From positions 1-64,000 of the forward strand of contig CAVTKZ010000004.1 in assembly GCA_963735455.1 (NCBI GenBank): a stretch of DNA of 64,000 nucleotides. The letters are read 5' to 3'. The notes below the pieces were generated by a model. The model did not search any database, was not told where the DNA came from, and saw only the letters and a program-made list of their open reading frames with translations. Within the stretch, counting starts at the first letter, position 1. Each line of letters starts with the position of its first letter. Positions 42,864 through 50,811 of the stretch are shown here, in pieces. Source of the DNA: Palsa-1033 sp963735455. GTDB taxonomy: Bacteria; Chloroflexota; Limnocylindria; Limnocylindrales; CSP1-4. Position numbers and translations under genes: made by a program.

Positions 42864-44067
42864 ATGAAGCCCGAGCCGCGGGCCCGGCGGCGTCCGATGG
42901 CGCACCCTGCAGGGCATCGACCGCGACCCCGCCGAACCAGCCTGGCTGCTGCGCGCCGCGGCCGTCGGGTGGTTCTCCTGTCGGTGACGGTCGCGCTCGC
43001 GGGCCGCCAGAGCGGCTCAGCAAGCGCCGACGAGCTCGACGGCGCTTGCCTCGCTGGGTTTGGCCCCTTCCGATGGCGTTGCTGCGGCCGCCGGCTGGCC
43101 GACTCCATCCGTCTCGAGCATTCCTTCGAACGGCGCCGCCGCTCCGGCGCCCGATCTCCCACGGCGCATTCGCGGGTGACCTGCTGATCGCAGACCGCGG
43201 CAACGATCGCCTCCTGATCGTCAATAGCAAGGAGCAGATCCTGTGGCGCTTTCCGGTGGCTGGCAGCCTGCCGCCGGGGCAGGGTTTTAGCGCCGACGAT
43301 AGCTTCCTCTCGCCGGATGGCCGAACGATCATGGCCAGCGAGGAGCTGCATCAGGTCCTGGTCCGGATTGACGTCGCCACGAAACGGATCACCTGGCAAT
43401 ACGGCCACTACGGTCGGACGGGTGCCGGCGCCTGGGTTCCTCAATACGCCCGACGACGCCTATCCCCTGGCCAATGGCAACGTGACCGTTGCCGACATCA
43501 AGAACTGCCGGATCCTTGAGATCGCGCCCGATAAGCACATCGTCCGGACGTGGGGCCACGTCGGGCGTCTGCCGCGACGCCCCGCCGTTCAGCTACGACG
43601 AGCCGAATGGCGACACCCCGCTCGCCGATGGGGGCATCCTCATTACGGAGATCCGGGGTTCACGGGTGGTCCGGCTCGATGCCGCGGGCCGGGTCGTGTT
43701 CGACATTCATGTGCCAACCCTCTACCCCTCGGATGCCCAGCTCGATCCTCATGGCAACGTGGTCGTGGCCGACTACTCGAACCCTGGAGCGGTGGTGGCG
43801 GTGTCGCCGACGGGCCACCTGCTTTGGCGCTACGGGCCGGCTTCAGGGCCCGGCCGGCTGGACCATCCAAGCCTCGCAGTTCCCCTGCCGGACGGGACCA
43901 TCGTGCTCAACGACGACTTTCGGAACCGGGTCATCCTCCTGAACCCAAAGACGGGCCGGATCCTGTGGCAATACGGCCGAACCGGGATTGCCGGGCGCGG
44001 GCCCGACCGTCTCAACATCCCTGACGGCGTGAACCTGATCCCGCCGGGCGCAATCCAGGGCCTTTGA
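42864..44067 (+). CDS. Secreted NHL/PQQ-like beta-propeller protein, at least three frameshifts
   Basis: The N-terminus (ATG 42864, uncertain) has a basic region and a short hydrophobic segment (VVLLSVTVALAG), then an Ala/Ser/Pro stretch. The propeller repeats are clear across frames: GDLLIADRGNDRLLIVNSKE, QILWRFPV, DVATKRITWQYGHYG, LANGNVTVADIKNCRILEIA, ILITEIRGSRVVRLDAAGRV, NVVVADYSNPGAVVAVSPTG, TGRILWQYGRTG. Single extra bases near 43,170, 43,430 and 43,565 break the frame; removing one G at each restores one protein of about 380 residues. Blade motifs of the type 'LIADRGN-R-..-ILW' occur in secreted NHL or arylsulfotransferase-like proteins. No active-site residues could be assigned, so function is open. 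A lipoprotein gene follows after 11 bases. Confidence 0.55.
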
Positions 44068-44078
44068 GAGGAACCTGG

Positions 44079-45119
44079 GTGGCCAAGAAGCATTCGCCTG
44101 CCCCGGGCGTCTTGAGTGCCGCCCTGATCATCGCCGCTGGGCTAGCCGCCTGTGGTCAGCCATCCCCGCCCGCATCGGCCTCGGCCGGCGCCGGCCTACC
44201 TTCGCCCGCGGGAACCCAGGTCGCGTCGGCGTCGAGTCCGGCTACCTCGGCTTTGGCCAGCCCGACAGCGATCCCGCGGATCGTCATCGCGCGATCCTCG
44301 GCCCGGCTGCCGGCTGGACGCAGCCGGGCCGTGGCGCTGGTCTTCGGCTCGGAGGTTCTCCTGTGCGGCGGGTTGACGAGCACCGGAGCGACGACCGGAG
44401 CCATCCTCGACCTGAACCTCCAGGACGGGAAGGTCAGGCAGCTGGGCATGCTGCCCACGGCCGTTCACGATGCCGGTGGAGCGGTCCTTGATGGAGCTGG
44501 CTACGTCTTCGGTGGTGGCAGGGCTGTTGCGGGATCGACAATCCAGCGGATCGATCCGACTGGCCTGGCAACGGTGGCCGGCCAGCTGCCCGCGATCCGG
44601 GCGGACCTTGCAGTGGCTACGGTCGATGGCGAGCTCATCGTCGTCGGCGGGGGTACGCCTGCCCTGAGCGACGGCCGGGTCCTGGCGACAACCGACGGTC
44701 ATCAGCTGCGCACGATCGGCCACCTGGTCGTGCCCGTCCGATACCCCGCGGTCACCGTTTTCGGTGGCCTCGTCTACGTCATCGGCGGCGCCACACCGGG
44801 CGGCGACACGAACGTGATCCAGGCGCTCGATCCGGCCACAGGCTTGGTCCGAGTGATCGGACACCTCCCGCACGCGCTATCGCATGCGTCCGCGCTCGTG
44901 ATCGACGCGGTGATCCTGGTCGCCGGCGGGCGAGCCGCCGGCCGGGCACAGGGCGGCGTGCTGAGCGTCGCCCCGGCGACCGGGACGGTGTCGGCCGTGG
45001 GCCACCTGCCCGTGCCCGCATCGGACATGGCGGCTGTCGTCGTCGCTGGGGTCGGCTACCTGATTGGCGGCGAGACAACGAGCCCGATCACGTCGATCGT
45101 GACCGTTTCGATCGAGTAA
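44079..45119 (+). CDS. Kelch-type beta-propeller lipoprotein
   Basis: 346 residues from GTG 44079, chosen because GAGAGGA lies six bases upstream. The signal ends in a lipobox (LIIAAGLAACGQPS), so the mature protein is lipid-anchored outside the membrane. After an Ala/Ser/Pro linker come about six kelch-like blades: ALVFGSEVLLCGGLTSTGAT, GAVLDGAGYVFGGGRAVAGS, VATVDGELIVVGGGTPALSD, AVTVFGGLVYVIGGATPGGD, ALVIDAVILVAGGRAAGRAQ, AVVVAGVGYLIGGETTSPIT. The double-glycine strand ends are typical. Probably a scaffold or binding protein; no enzymatic role can be inferred. It is probably in an operon with the preceding propeller gene. Confidence 0.65.
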   Translation: MAKKHSPAPGVLSAALIIAAGLAACGQPSPPASASAGAGLPSPAGTQVASASSPATSALASPTAIPRIVIARSSARLPAGRSRAVALVFGSEVLLCGGLTSTGATTGAILDLNLQDGKVRQLGMLPTAVHDAGGAVLDGAGYVFGGGRAVAGSTIQRIDPTGLATVAGQLPAIRADLAVATVDGELIVVGGGTPALSDGRVLATTDGHQLRTIGHLVVPVRYPAVTVFGGLVYVIGGATPGGDTNVIQALDPATGLVRVIGHLPHALSHASALVIDAVILVAGGRAAGRAQGGVLSVAPATGTVSAVGHLPVPASDMAAVVVAGVGYLIGGETTSPITSIVTVSIE

Positions 45120-45183
45120 GACTGGGTCGCGCGAAGGGCGGCAATTCAGAGAACTCTCATGAAGCCGGCCTAGACTGGGCTGC

Positions 45184-45567
45184 GTGGACTCCCGGAATCA
45201 GCGCGCCCGCGCGCGCCGATTGAGCTCGAACACTCGCTCCCGACCCGTGGTGGGCCGTCGCCCGCAGCCGGGGGTCCGGCCGGCGGTCGATCCGCGGACG
45301 TTCGTGGCCCGGATGAAGCGCCGAATCGCGGCAGGCTCGGTCGTCACGTTCGGGGCCTTCTTCGGGTTGGCGACACTGAATGTCGTGGGCGTCACCGCGC
45401 TGGCCGCAGGTCCCGGCGGCACGACGCCGGCCAGCAGCGCAGCTCCCGTCCTGGCCCCAGGCGACTTCTTCGGCGTGCCCCAGGGACCGATCGTGGCGGG
45501 TCCTCTACCTCAGCCTCAGGTGATCTTTGGCGGCGGCCCGCCGATGCTCACGAGTGGCGGCTCCTGA
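45184..45567 (+). CDS. Small membrane-anchored protein, unknown
   Basis: 127 residues from GTG 45184. A basic N-terminus (RARARRLSSNTRSRP) precedes one membrane helix (GSVVTFGAFFGLATLNVVGV) and a short Gly/Pro-rich extracellular tail. It is not recognised. It lies immediately before the ApbE flavin transferase and a ferric-reductase-like membrane protein, where an FMN-binding acceptor would be expected, but it has no visible S/T-G-A-S/T flavinylation motif. Confidence 0.5.
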   Translation: MDSRNQRARARRLSSNTRSRPVVGRRPQPGVRPAVDPRTFVARMKRRIAAGSVVTFGAFFGLATLNVVGVTALAAGPGGTTPASSAAPVLAPGDFFGVPQGPIVAGPLPQPQVIFGGGPPMLTSGGS

Positions 45568-45656
45568 AGGCATGCCCCGGCGGCCGGCTGCCGGTGATCC
45601 GGGGACCGATCAGCTCCTGACTCCGGACGGCCTCATCCGCCATACGTTTTGACGCG

Positions 45657-46532
45657 ATGGGCACGACCGTCACGGTCCTGCTGCCGCAGGCACGGGGCGC
45701 TGAAGCGACGCGCGTGGAGCAGCTCTTTGCGACCTGGCAGGCGATCTGCACCCGGTTCGACCCGCTCAGTGAGCTGAGCCGGCTCAACGCGGCCCGCGGC
45801 GAGCCGATCGTTGTCAGCGAATTGCTCTTTCATGTCCTGTCGACGGCCATCCAGGCGGCAAGCGCGACCGATGGGTTGTTCGATCCGACCCTGCTCCGCT
45901 CGCTCGAGGCGATCGGCTACGACCGTGACTTCGAGGTCCTCGCCGCGGGCGCCCCGGCCCGGTTAGCCCCGACCAGCGCCGTCCCCGCGACCGGTGGCTG
46001 GCGGGCCATTCGACTTGACGCCGAACGGCGAACGGCCCAGCTGCCCGCCGGTGTCGGCATGGACCTCGGCGGGCTCGCGAAGGGAATGGCCGTCGACGCC
46101 GCGATCGCCGATCTGGCTGCCCGGGGGGTCGAGGTCACGGCCGTCGATGCCGGCGGGGACCTCTCGGTCCTGGGCCGGCCACCCGGGGCCGAGGCTTGGC
46201 CGATCTCGATCGAGGCTCCGGGTCACCCCCGGACGATATCGCTCCGTTCCGGGGCCCTGGCCACCTCCAGCATCGCACGTCGCCGGTGGCGCCAGGGAAC
46301 GCTCGAGCGCCACCACCTCATCGATCCCCGAACCGGCCTACCGTCGACCGCCGGGCTCTATTCGGCCTCGATCGCCGCGCCGTCCTGCGCTCAGGCGGAG
46401 GCGGCTGCGAAGGCCGCATTCCTGCTCGGCCTGGTTGACGGTTCGCGATTCCTGGCTGAGCGCGGCCTGGCCGGGCTCCTCCTGACCGTGGACGGAACGG
46501 CGCACCCCGTCGGACCGTGGGCGGCTACGTGA
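45657..46532 (+). CDS. apbE: FAD:protein FMN transferase (ApbE)
   Basis: 291 residues from ATG 45657. Family motifs are ICTRFDPLSELSRLNA, DGLFDPTLLRSLEAIGYDRD, GVGMDLGGLAKGMAVDAAI, VTAVDAGGDLSVLG and HHLIDPRTGLPS. The residues just before the ATG read SSAIRFDAMGTT, resembling the conserved start of ApbE proteins, but a TGA at 45618 precedes them. The true start may be further up and lost to an indel. ApbE attaches FMN covalently to Ser/Thr of extracytoplasmic redox proteins, using FAD. It overlaps the next gene, so the product probably serves that ferric-reductase-like protein or an unseen partner. No export signal is visible in the part read. Confidence 0.8.
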   Translation: MGTTVTVLLPQARGAEATRVEQLFATWQAICTRFDPLSELSRLNAARGEPIVVSELLFHVLSTAIQAASATDGLFDPTLLRSLEAIGYDRDFEVLAAGAPARLAPTSAVPATGGWRAIRLDAERRTAQLPAGVGMDLGGLAKGMAVDAAIADLAARGVEVTAVDAGGDLSVLGRPPGAEAWPISIEAPGHPRTISLRSGALATSSIARRRWRQGTLERHHLIDPRTGLPSTAGLYSASIAAPSCAQAEAAAKAAFLLGLVDGSRFLAERGLAGLLLTVDGTAHPVGPWAAT

Positions 46533-47599
46533 CCAGCTCCGGCCTGACCTGGGAGATCGCTCGGGCTGGCGGGTTCGCGGCGTACGGGCTGCTGTCGGCC
46601 TCGGTGGCGATCGGCCTGGTCCTCAGCCTCAAGTGGCGATCCCCGCGCTGGACGCGGTTCATCACCAACGAGCTGCATCGGTTCGTGACGTTGCTCGCTC
46701 TCGTCTTCGTGGTGATCCACACGTTGATGGTGGCGATCGACCCGTTCATCCGCTTCACGCCCGCCGAGGTCCTGGTCCCGTTCCTCAGCCACTATCGGCC
46801 GCTATGGATCGCCATGGGAATCGTGGCCATGGACCTCCTGATCGCGGTGTATGTCAGCGAATGGGTCCGGCCGCATGTCGGCTACCGCTGGTGGCGTCGC
46901 TTCCACTACCTCTCCTTCGCGGTCTTCATCCTCGCCCTGGTCCATGGCCTGGGCACGGGCAGCGACTCACGGACGCCGTGGGCGATCGGAGTCTATGCCG
47001 CGAGCGTCGTGGTCGTGGCCGCCCTCATCTCGGTCCGGGCGCTGCCTGGGTCGGGTGAACGCGCCCACCCGATCATCGCCGTGGTGACTGTGCTTGTCGT
47101 CGTGGCTGCGGGCCTGTGGGCGTGGGACGGCCCCCTTCAGCCCGGCTGGAACGCGATCGCCAATGACGACCGTGGCTCCGGCTCGGCAAGCGCAGGTGGT
47201 CCAAGCCCCGGAGCATCGAGCGCTCCTGCGAGCACGCCGCCGCAGTCCAGCACGCAACCCGCCAGCGGGCAAGCATTCTCGGACGCCTTATCCGGCCAGT
47301 TGGTCCAGGCCGACGATGGGTCGGTCACCCTGACCGCGACGCTGAAATCGAGCCGTGATCGGTTGACGATCCGCTTTCCGTCGGGTCAGGGCGGCCAGCT
47401 GGCGATCGACGGCGCCACGCTCTCACTGCAAGCTCCGAACGGGGATACCTGCAGCGGCGACCTCCGCGGGCTGGATGACAATCAAATCGTGGCCGCCTGC
47501 CAGGGCGTATCCAGCGGGGCCGACTGGATGCTGCGGATGACGCTGATCGACAATGGAACCGGGTTGATCCAGGGCGCGTTCGAAGCCGCTCCCCAGTAG
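46517..47599 (+). CDS. Ferric-reductase-like transmembrane protein with extracellular C-terminal domain
   Basis: GTG 46517 or 46529. Six membrane helices (for example GGFAAYGLLSASVAIGLVLS, HRFVTLLALVFVVIHTLMVA, LWIAMGIVAMDLLIAVYVSE, FHYLSFAVFILALVHGLGTG, IIAVVTVLVVVAAGLWAWDG) contain the paired histidines expected for two b-type hemes (LHRFVTLL-VIHTLM and RRFHYLSF-LVHGLG). After helix six there is a Ser/Pro-rich spacer and a beta domain of about 110 residues (QLVQADDGSVTLTATLKSSR, GGQLAIDGATLSLQAPNGDT). There is no cytoplasmic NAD/FAD reductase domain. Together with ApbE it suggests a transmembrane electron-transfer unit for an extracytoplasmic flavoprotein. Confidence 0.7.
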   Translation: MGGYVTSSGLTWEIARAGGFAAYGLLSASVAIGLVLSLKWRSPRWTRFITNELHRFVTLLALVFVVIHTLMVAIDPFIRFTPAEVLVPFLSHYRPLWIAMGIVAMDLLIAVYVSEWVRPHVGYRWWRRFHYLSFAVFILALVHGLGTGSDSRTPWAIGVYAASVVVVAALISVRALPGSGERAHPIIAVVTVLVVVAAGLWAWDGPLQPGWNAIANDDRGSGSASAGGPSPGASSAPASTPPQSSTQPASGQAFSDALSGQLVQADDGSVTLTATLKSSRDRLTIRFPSGQGGQLAIDGATLSLQAPNGDTCSGDLRGLDDNQIVAACQGVSSGADWMLRMTLIDNGTGLIQGAFEAAPQ

Positions 47600-47674
47600 G
47601 CTCGAGCCGCCCAGCCGGCCCAGGGGGTACGGGACCCAGTCCGGCGAACCCACGAACGCCGTAGACTGATCCCA

Positions 47675-48007
47675 ATGGATGAGCTCGACGGGGTGATCGC
47701 CGCTCCGGATCATCACAAGGTGATCTTCGAGAACGAGACCGTCCGGGTGCTCGAGATCCGGATCCCCGTCGGCGACACCGCGCCGCTCCACACCCACCTT
47801 CGGCCGACGTCCTTGTACGTGGTCTCCGGCTCACACTTTATCCGCCGCGACGAGAACGGCGCGGTGATGATGGACACGAGATCCGACCCGAGCTTCGTCA
47901 TGCCCCGGGTGATCTACCAGGCGACCCAGCCCCGCCACACCCTCGAGAACACGGGCAGCAACGACATCGTGATGATCGGCACCGAGCTCAAGGAGCCGGC
48001 CGGCTAG
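47675..48007 (+). CDS. Small cupin-domain protein
   Basis: 110 residues. ETVRVLEIRIPVGDTAPLHT with HLRPTSLYVVSGSHFIRR forms the first cupin motif (two His and a later acidic residue), and PRHTLENTGSNDIVMIGTEL the second with its His. The single beta-barrel probably binds a metal. The substrate is unknown; it may be a dioxygenase-like or sensor protein. It ends four bases from the convergent beta-propeller/anti-sigma gene. Confidence 0.7.
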   Translation: MDELDGVIAAPDHHKVIFENETVRVLEIRIPVGDTAPLHTHLRPTSLYVVSGSHFIRRDENGAVMMDTRSDPSFVMPRVIYQATQPRHTLENTGSNDIVMIGTELKEPAG

Positions 48008-48011
48008 GAGG

Positions 48012-49373
48012 CTATGGCGCGAGTCGCTGCCAGCTGACCCGCTCCGGGCCCCCGATCGGGGCCGGATCGCCGAGCTGGATCGAAATCGTGGGCAGGATTG
48101 CCGCTCCCGGGACGGGACTCTGGCTCGCAGGCACGAGCTCGATGACCGCGTAGTCCATTCCGTAGGTCACGACCCTCTGGCCATCGGGCGACCAGATCAT
48201 CGGGTTCAGTGGTTGTGTTCCCGGCGAGGTCAGGCGACGAAGGCCGGTGCCGTCCGTGTTCACGACGTATGCCGTGACCAGGTCGTCTAATGCCGATGCC
48301 GAATATTGCTCAAAGGCGATCTGCGATCCGTCCGGCGAGAAGATCGGCAGGAGGTCATCGCCCGCGGGCAAGTTGAGGGCCTGCTCGGCGTGGCCGTCCA
48401 CGGCGGCGATCGCCAGGGTGTGGTGGTCGGTGGCACCCGTCGCAAAGAGAAGCGACCGGCCATCGGGCGACCAGGACGGTGCCGTCCCGGCATAGGGGCC
48501 ACCAAACGAATAGTTGTTCGGCGCGCCCCCCGCGCGGGCCGACTGGCTGACCTTGGCCTGCCCCGTTCCGTCCGGCGCGATCACATAGACCCCGATGGCC
48601 GGGTCGGGCGGATAGGCGTCCGGGAGGACGCCGATCGTGTGGCCACGGAAGGCAATCAGCCGGCCATCAGGCGACCAGGCAGGATCCGAGCGGGACAGCG
48701 TTCCGCCGCCTACCTGGTGGAGGTCGGTACCATCAGCGTTGACGACGTACAAGGCCATGCTCGAGTAGTAGTCGCCGACGGCAAAGGCAATTCGGCGCGA
48801 GTCCGGCGCCCACGCCGCCTGGAGGTTCTGGCTGCCCTCGAAGTCGCGGCTACCGGTGACCTTGTGCTTGCCCGACCCATCGGCATTCATCACCCACAGG
48901 GACGCCGGCAGGCCATTATCGGCGGCGCTCCAGTAGGCAATCATCGTCCCGTCCGGCGAGAAGCTCGGGCTGGTGTCCAGATCGCGACTGGACGTCAGGT
49001 TGCGCTGATGGCTGCCATCGCCGTCGAAGACGACGATGTCGCCGCCGATGTCGGCTGCGATGACTCCGGCTCGGGCAGGACCGGTCGGCGATGGCAGCGG
49101 AGGGGTCGAGCCAACCACGAGTAGGCCGCCAACGAGGAGGGCGACGAGGGCGGCGACGCCGAGCAACCTCGCTCCCCAGGAGAATCGAACGGTCGACCTA
49201 CCCTCGGCAAACGACGGGATCAATCCGAGACGGGCGGCCAAGGCCGGTCGTCGGCGCGTCGTGGCTGTTCGGGCCACGACGCTGCGCAGCAACCCGGCTG
49301 GCTCGTCGACGGGTGCATCGGCCTTGAGCCAGCTCGCCAGGCGGCGCTCAAATTCTTCGTTGGATTCGGTCAT
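48012..49373 (-). CDS. Membrane-anchored TolB-like beta-propeller, putative anti-sigma factor
   Basis: 453 residues from ATG 49373, overlapping the sigma factor stop by four bases (ATGA). The cytoplasmic N-terminus of about 75 residues (EEFERRLASWLKADAPVDEP) precedes one membrane helix (LLGVAALVALLVGGLLVVGS), then about eight PD40/WD40-like blades: SFSPDGTMIAYWS, NLQAAWAPDSRRIAFAVGDY, AWSPDGRLIAFRGH, SWSPDGRSLLFATG, FSPDGSQIAFEQYS, IWSPDGQRVVTYG. A sigma factor pair with a short cytoplasmic domain and an extracellular propeller is a known one-component-like arrangement in Chloroflexota. The propeller probably senses an external ligand and the N-terminus holds the sigma factor. Confidence 0.65.
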   Translation of the reverse strand: MTESNEEFERRLASWLKADAPVDEPAGLLRSVVARTATTRRRPALAARLGLIPSFAEGRSTVRFSWGARLLGVAALVALLVGGLLVVGSTPPLPSPTGPARAGVIAADIGGDIVVFDGDGSHQRNLTSSRDLDTSPSFSPDGTMIAYWSAADNGLPASLWVMNADGSGKHKVTGSRDFEGSQNLQAAWAPDSRRIAFAVGDYYSSMALYVVNADGTDLHQVGGGTLSRSDPAWSPDGRLIAFRGHTIGVLPDAYPPDPAIGVYVIAPDGTGQAKVSQSARAGGAPNNYSFGGPYAGTAPSWSPDGRSLLFATGATDHHTLAIAAVDGHAEQALNLPAGDDLLPIFSPDGSQIAFEQYSASALDDLVTAYVVNTDGTGLRRLTSPGTQPLNPMIWSPDGQRVVTYGMDYAVIELVPASQSPVPGAAILPTISIQLGDPAPIGGPERVSWQRLAP

Positions 49374-49924
49374 GCCAGGCGCCCTCTCGTGCTCGCGACC
49401 GACCGTCCCCCGGCATCGAGGTCTGCCCGCATCGCCTGCGTCGCGCGGTGAAGCCTGGACTTCACGGTTCCAAGCGGGATCGCAAGCACGCTCGCGATCT
49501 CGGCCAGGGGCATCCCGGAGAAGAAGTGGAGGACGACGATGGAGCGCTGTTCGGCGTCCAGGCACCGGAAGCTGCGCTCGAGCTGGTCACGATCGGCAAT
49601 CGCCCGACTCTCGTCCGGGTGGCCCACGTCGAGCGCCGCCACGTGGACCTCAAGGCGGCTGATTCGCCGCGTCCGACCAGCTTCCCGGTAACACGCCCGG
49701 ACGAGCAGGCGATGGAGCCATGCCTCGAAACGATCCGGGTCGCGGAGGCCGCCGATATCGCGCCAAGCGGCGACGAGTGCCTCCTGGACGGCATCTTCGG
49801 CGGGCTCCGTCTCGCGCAGGATCAGGCGGGCCACGGCGAACAACCGGCCGATCGAGGCGCTCGCAAGCTGGGCGAATGCATCGTGCTCGCCGGCCATTGC
49901 CCGGATCACGAGATCCTTGTGCAT
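49370..49924 (-). CDS. ECF (extracytoplasmic function) RNA polymerase sigma factor
   Basis: 184 residues from ATG 49924. Region 2 is seen in DAFAQLASASIGRLFAVARL, ETEPAEDAVQEALVAAWRDI and FEAWLHRLLVRACYRE. Region 4 is LDAEQRSIVVLHFFSGMPLA, EIASVLAIPLGTVKSRLHRA. The length and two-region structure are typical of ECF sigma factors. It directs RNA polymerase to a stress- or envelope-related regulon, probably including its own operon. The overlapping downstream gene is its likely anti-sigma factor. Confidence 0.85.
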   Translation of the reverse strand: MHKDLVIRAMAGEHDAFAQLASASIGRLFAVARLILRETEPAEDAVQEALVAAWRDIGGLRDPDRFEAWLHRLLVRACYREAGRTRRISRLEVHVAALDVGHPDESRAIADRDQLERSFRCLDAEQRSIVVLHFFSGMPLAEIASVLAIPLGTVKSRLHRATQAMRADLDAGGRSVASTRGRLA

Positions 49925-50009
49925 CGCGCCTCCCCGTTCCGGCGGAGCCACTCGCCGCCGGTACAGGGTATGGGGCCGCGACCCTGGAATTGGTCCCTGC
50001 GCATCCGCC

Positions 50010-50696
50010 CTACCCTCCGGTCCCTCGGATGACCTGCGTCGTCGACCCTTGAGAGCCCGTCGTCGCGTCGCGCCAACTGGTCTCTACAAGACAACCTTCG
50101 ACCAGGTTCGAGCTCGCCAATACGATCCGGAAATGGAAGGTGCCCTGCCCGAGGCGACGTTCGCCGCCCGTTCCGGGACGCTCATCAGCGACGGCCACCG
50201 GCACGACAGCGGATCGGAGGACGACGCTCGACCTTGACCGGACCGTGACCGTGATCGCCTCGATGCTCGAGGGTGCGTAGCCATCGACCGTGATGACGAC
50301 AGGATGATTGCCCGTCGCGATCGGGGCGACATGCCAGACGCTCACGGGCGCGATGCCCCCCTGCAGCTCCTCGGATCCGATGCCGTCAGCACGGCCGGCC
50401 GGGACTGCGGTTGCGGGTGCCTGCGGTGTCTCCGGAGCGAGCTCCTGCGTTGGCGGCGCCGCCTCGGACGCACTCGGTGTGGGAGCCGTCGGCGGCGGCG
50501 TCGCCGCGTGGCCAACGAGCCCCAGGCTGAGGACGCCTGCACACACGGCGATCACGGCGCCCAGCCACCGGTCGGTGTTGCGCCCGGCTCGAAGAGGCCC
50601 TGCGCTGGGCAGCTCGACGATCGACGGCGCGGGGTCGTCGACGTCCCAAACTTCCTCCGGGATCCGCCTGATCGGGTCAATGGCCTGGGACTTCAT
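50010..50696 (-). CDS. Membrane-anchored protein of unknown function
   Basis: 228 residues from ATG 50696. The cytoplasmic N-terminus of about 45 residues (IRRIPEEVWDVDDPAPSIVE) leads to one helix (LGAVIAVCAGVLSLGLVGHA), a Pro/Thr/Ala-rich spacer and an extracellular beta domain (SVWHVAPIATGNHPVVITVD, GYAPSSIEAITVTVRSRSSV, FHFRIVLASSNLVEGCLVET). It is not recognised. The layout resembles a substrate or partner of the nearby sigma/anti-sigma pair; there is no gene-order proof. Confidence 0.5.
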   Translation of the reverse strand: MKSQAIDPIRRIPEEVWDVDDPAPSIVELPSAGPLRAGRNTDRWLGAVIAVCAGVLSLGLVGHAATPPPTAPTPSASEAAPPTQELAPETPQAPATAVPAGRADGIGSEELQGGIAPVSVWHVAPIATGNHPVVITVDGYAPSSIEAITVTVRSRSSVVLRSAVVPVAVADERPGTGGERRLGQGTFHFRIVLASSNLVEGCLVETSWRDATTGSQGSTTQVIRGTGG

Positions 50697-50811
50697 GCGG
50701 GCGACCGATCCTCCCCGGCCCCGGTGTGGGGCTCTACCTCCATTGGGGTCGCTCGATCGCATTTGGTTCCCGATTCGCGGGCGAACGCCTGGACTCCAGC
50801 TGGCGAAGGAC

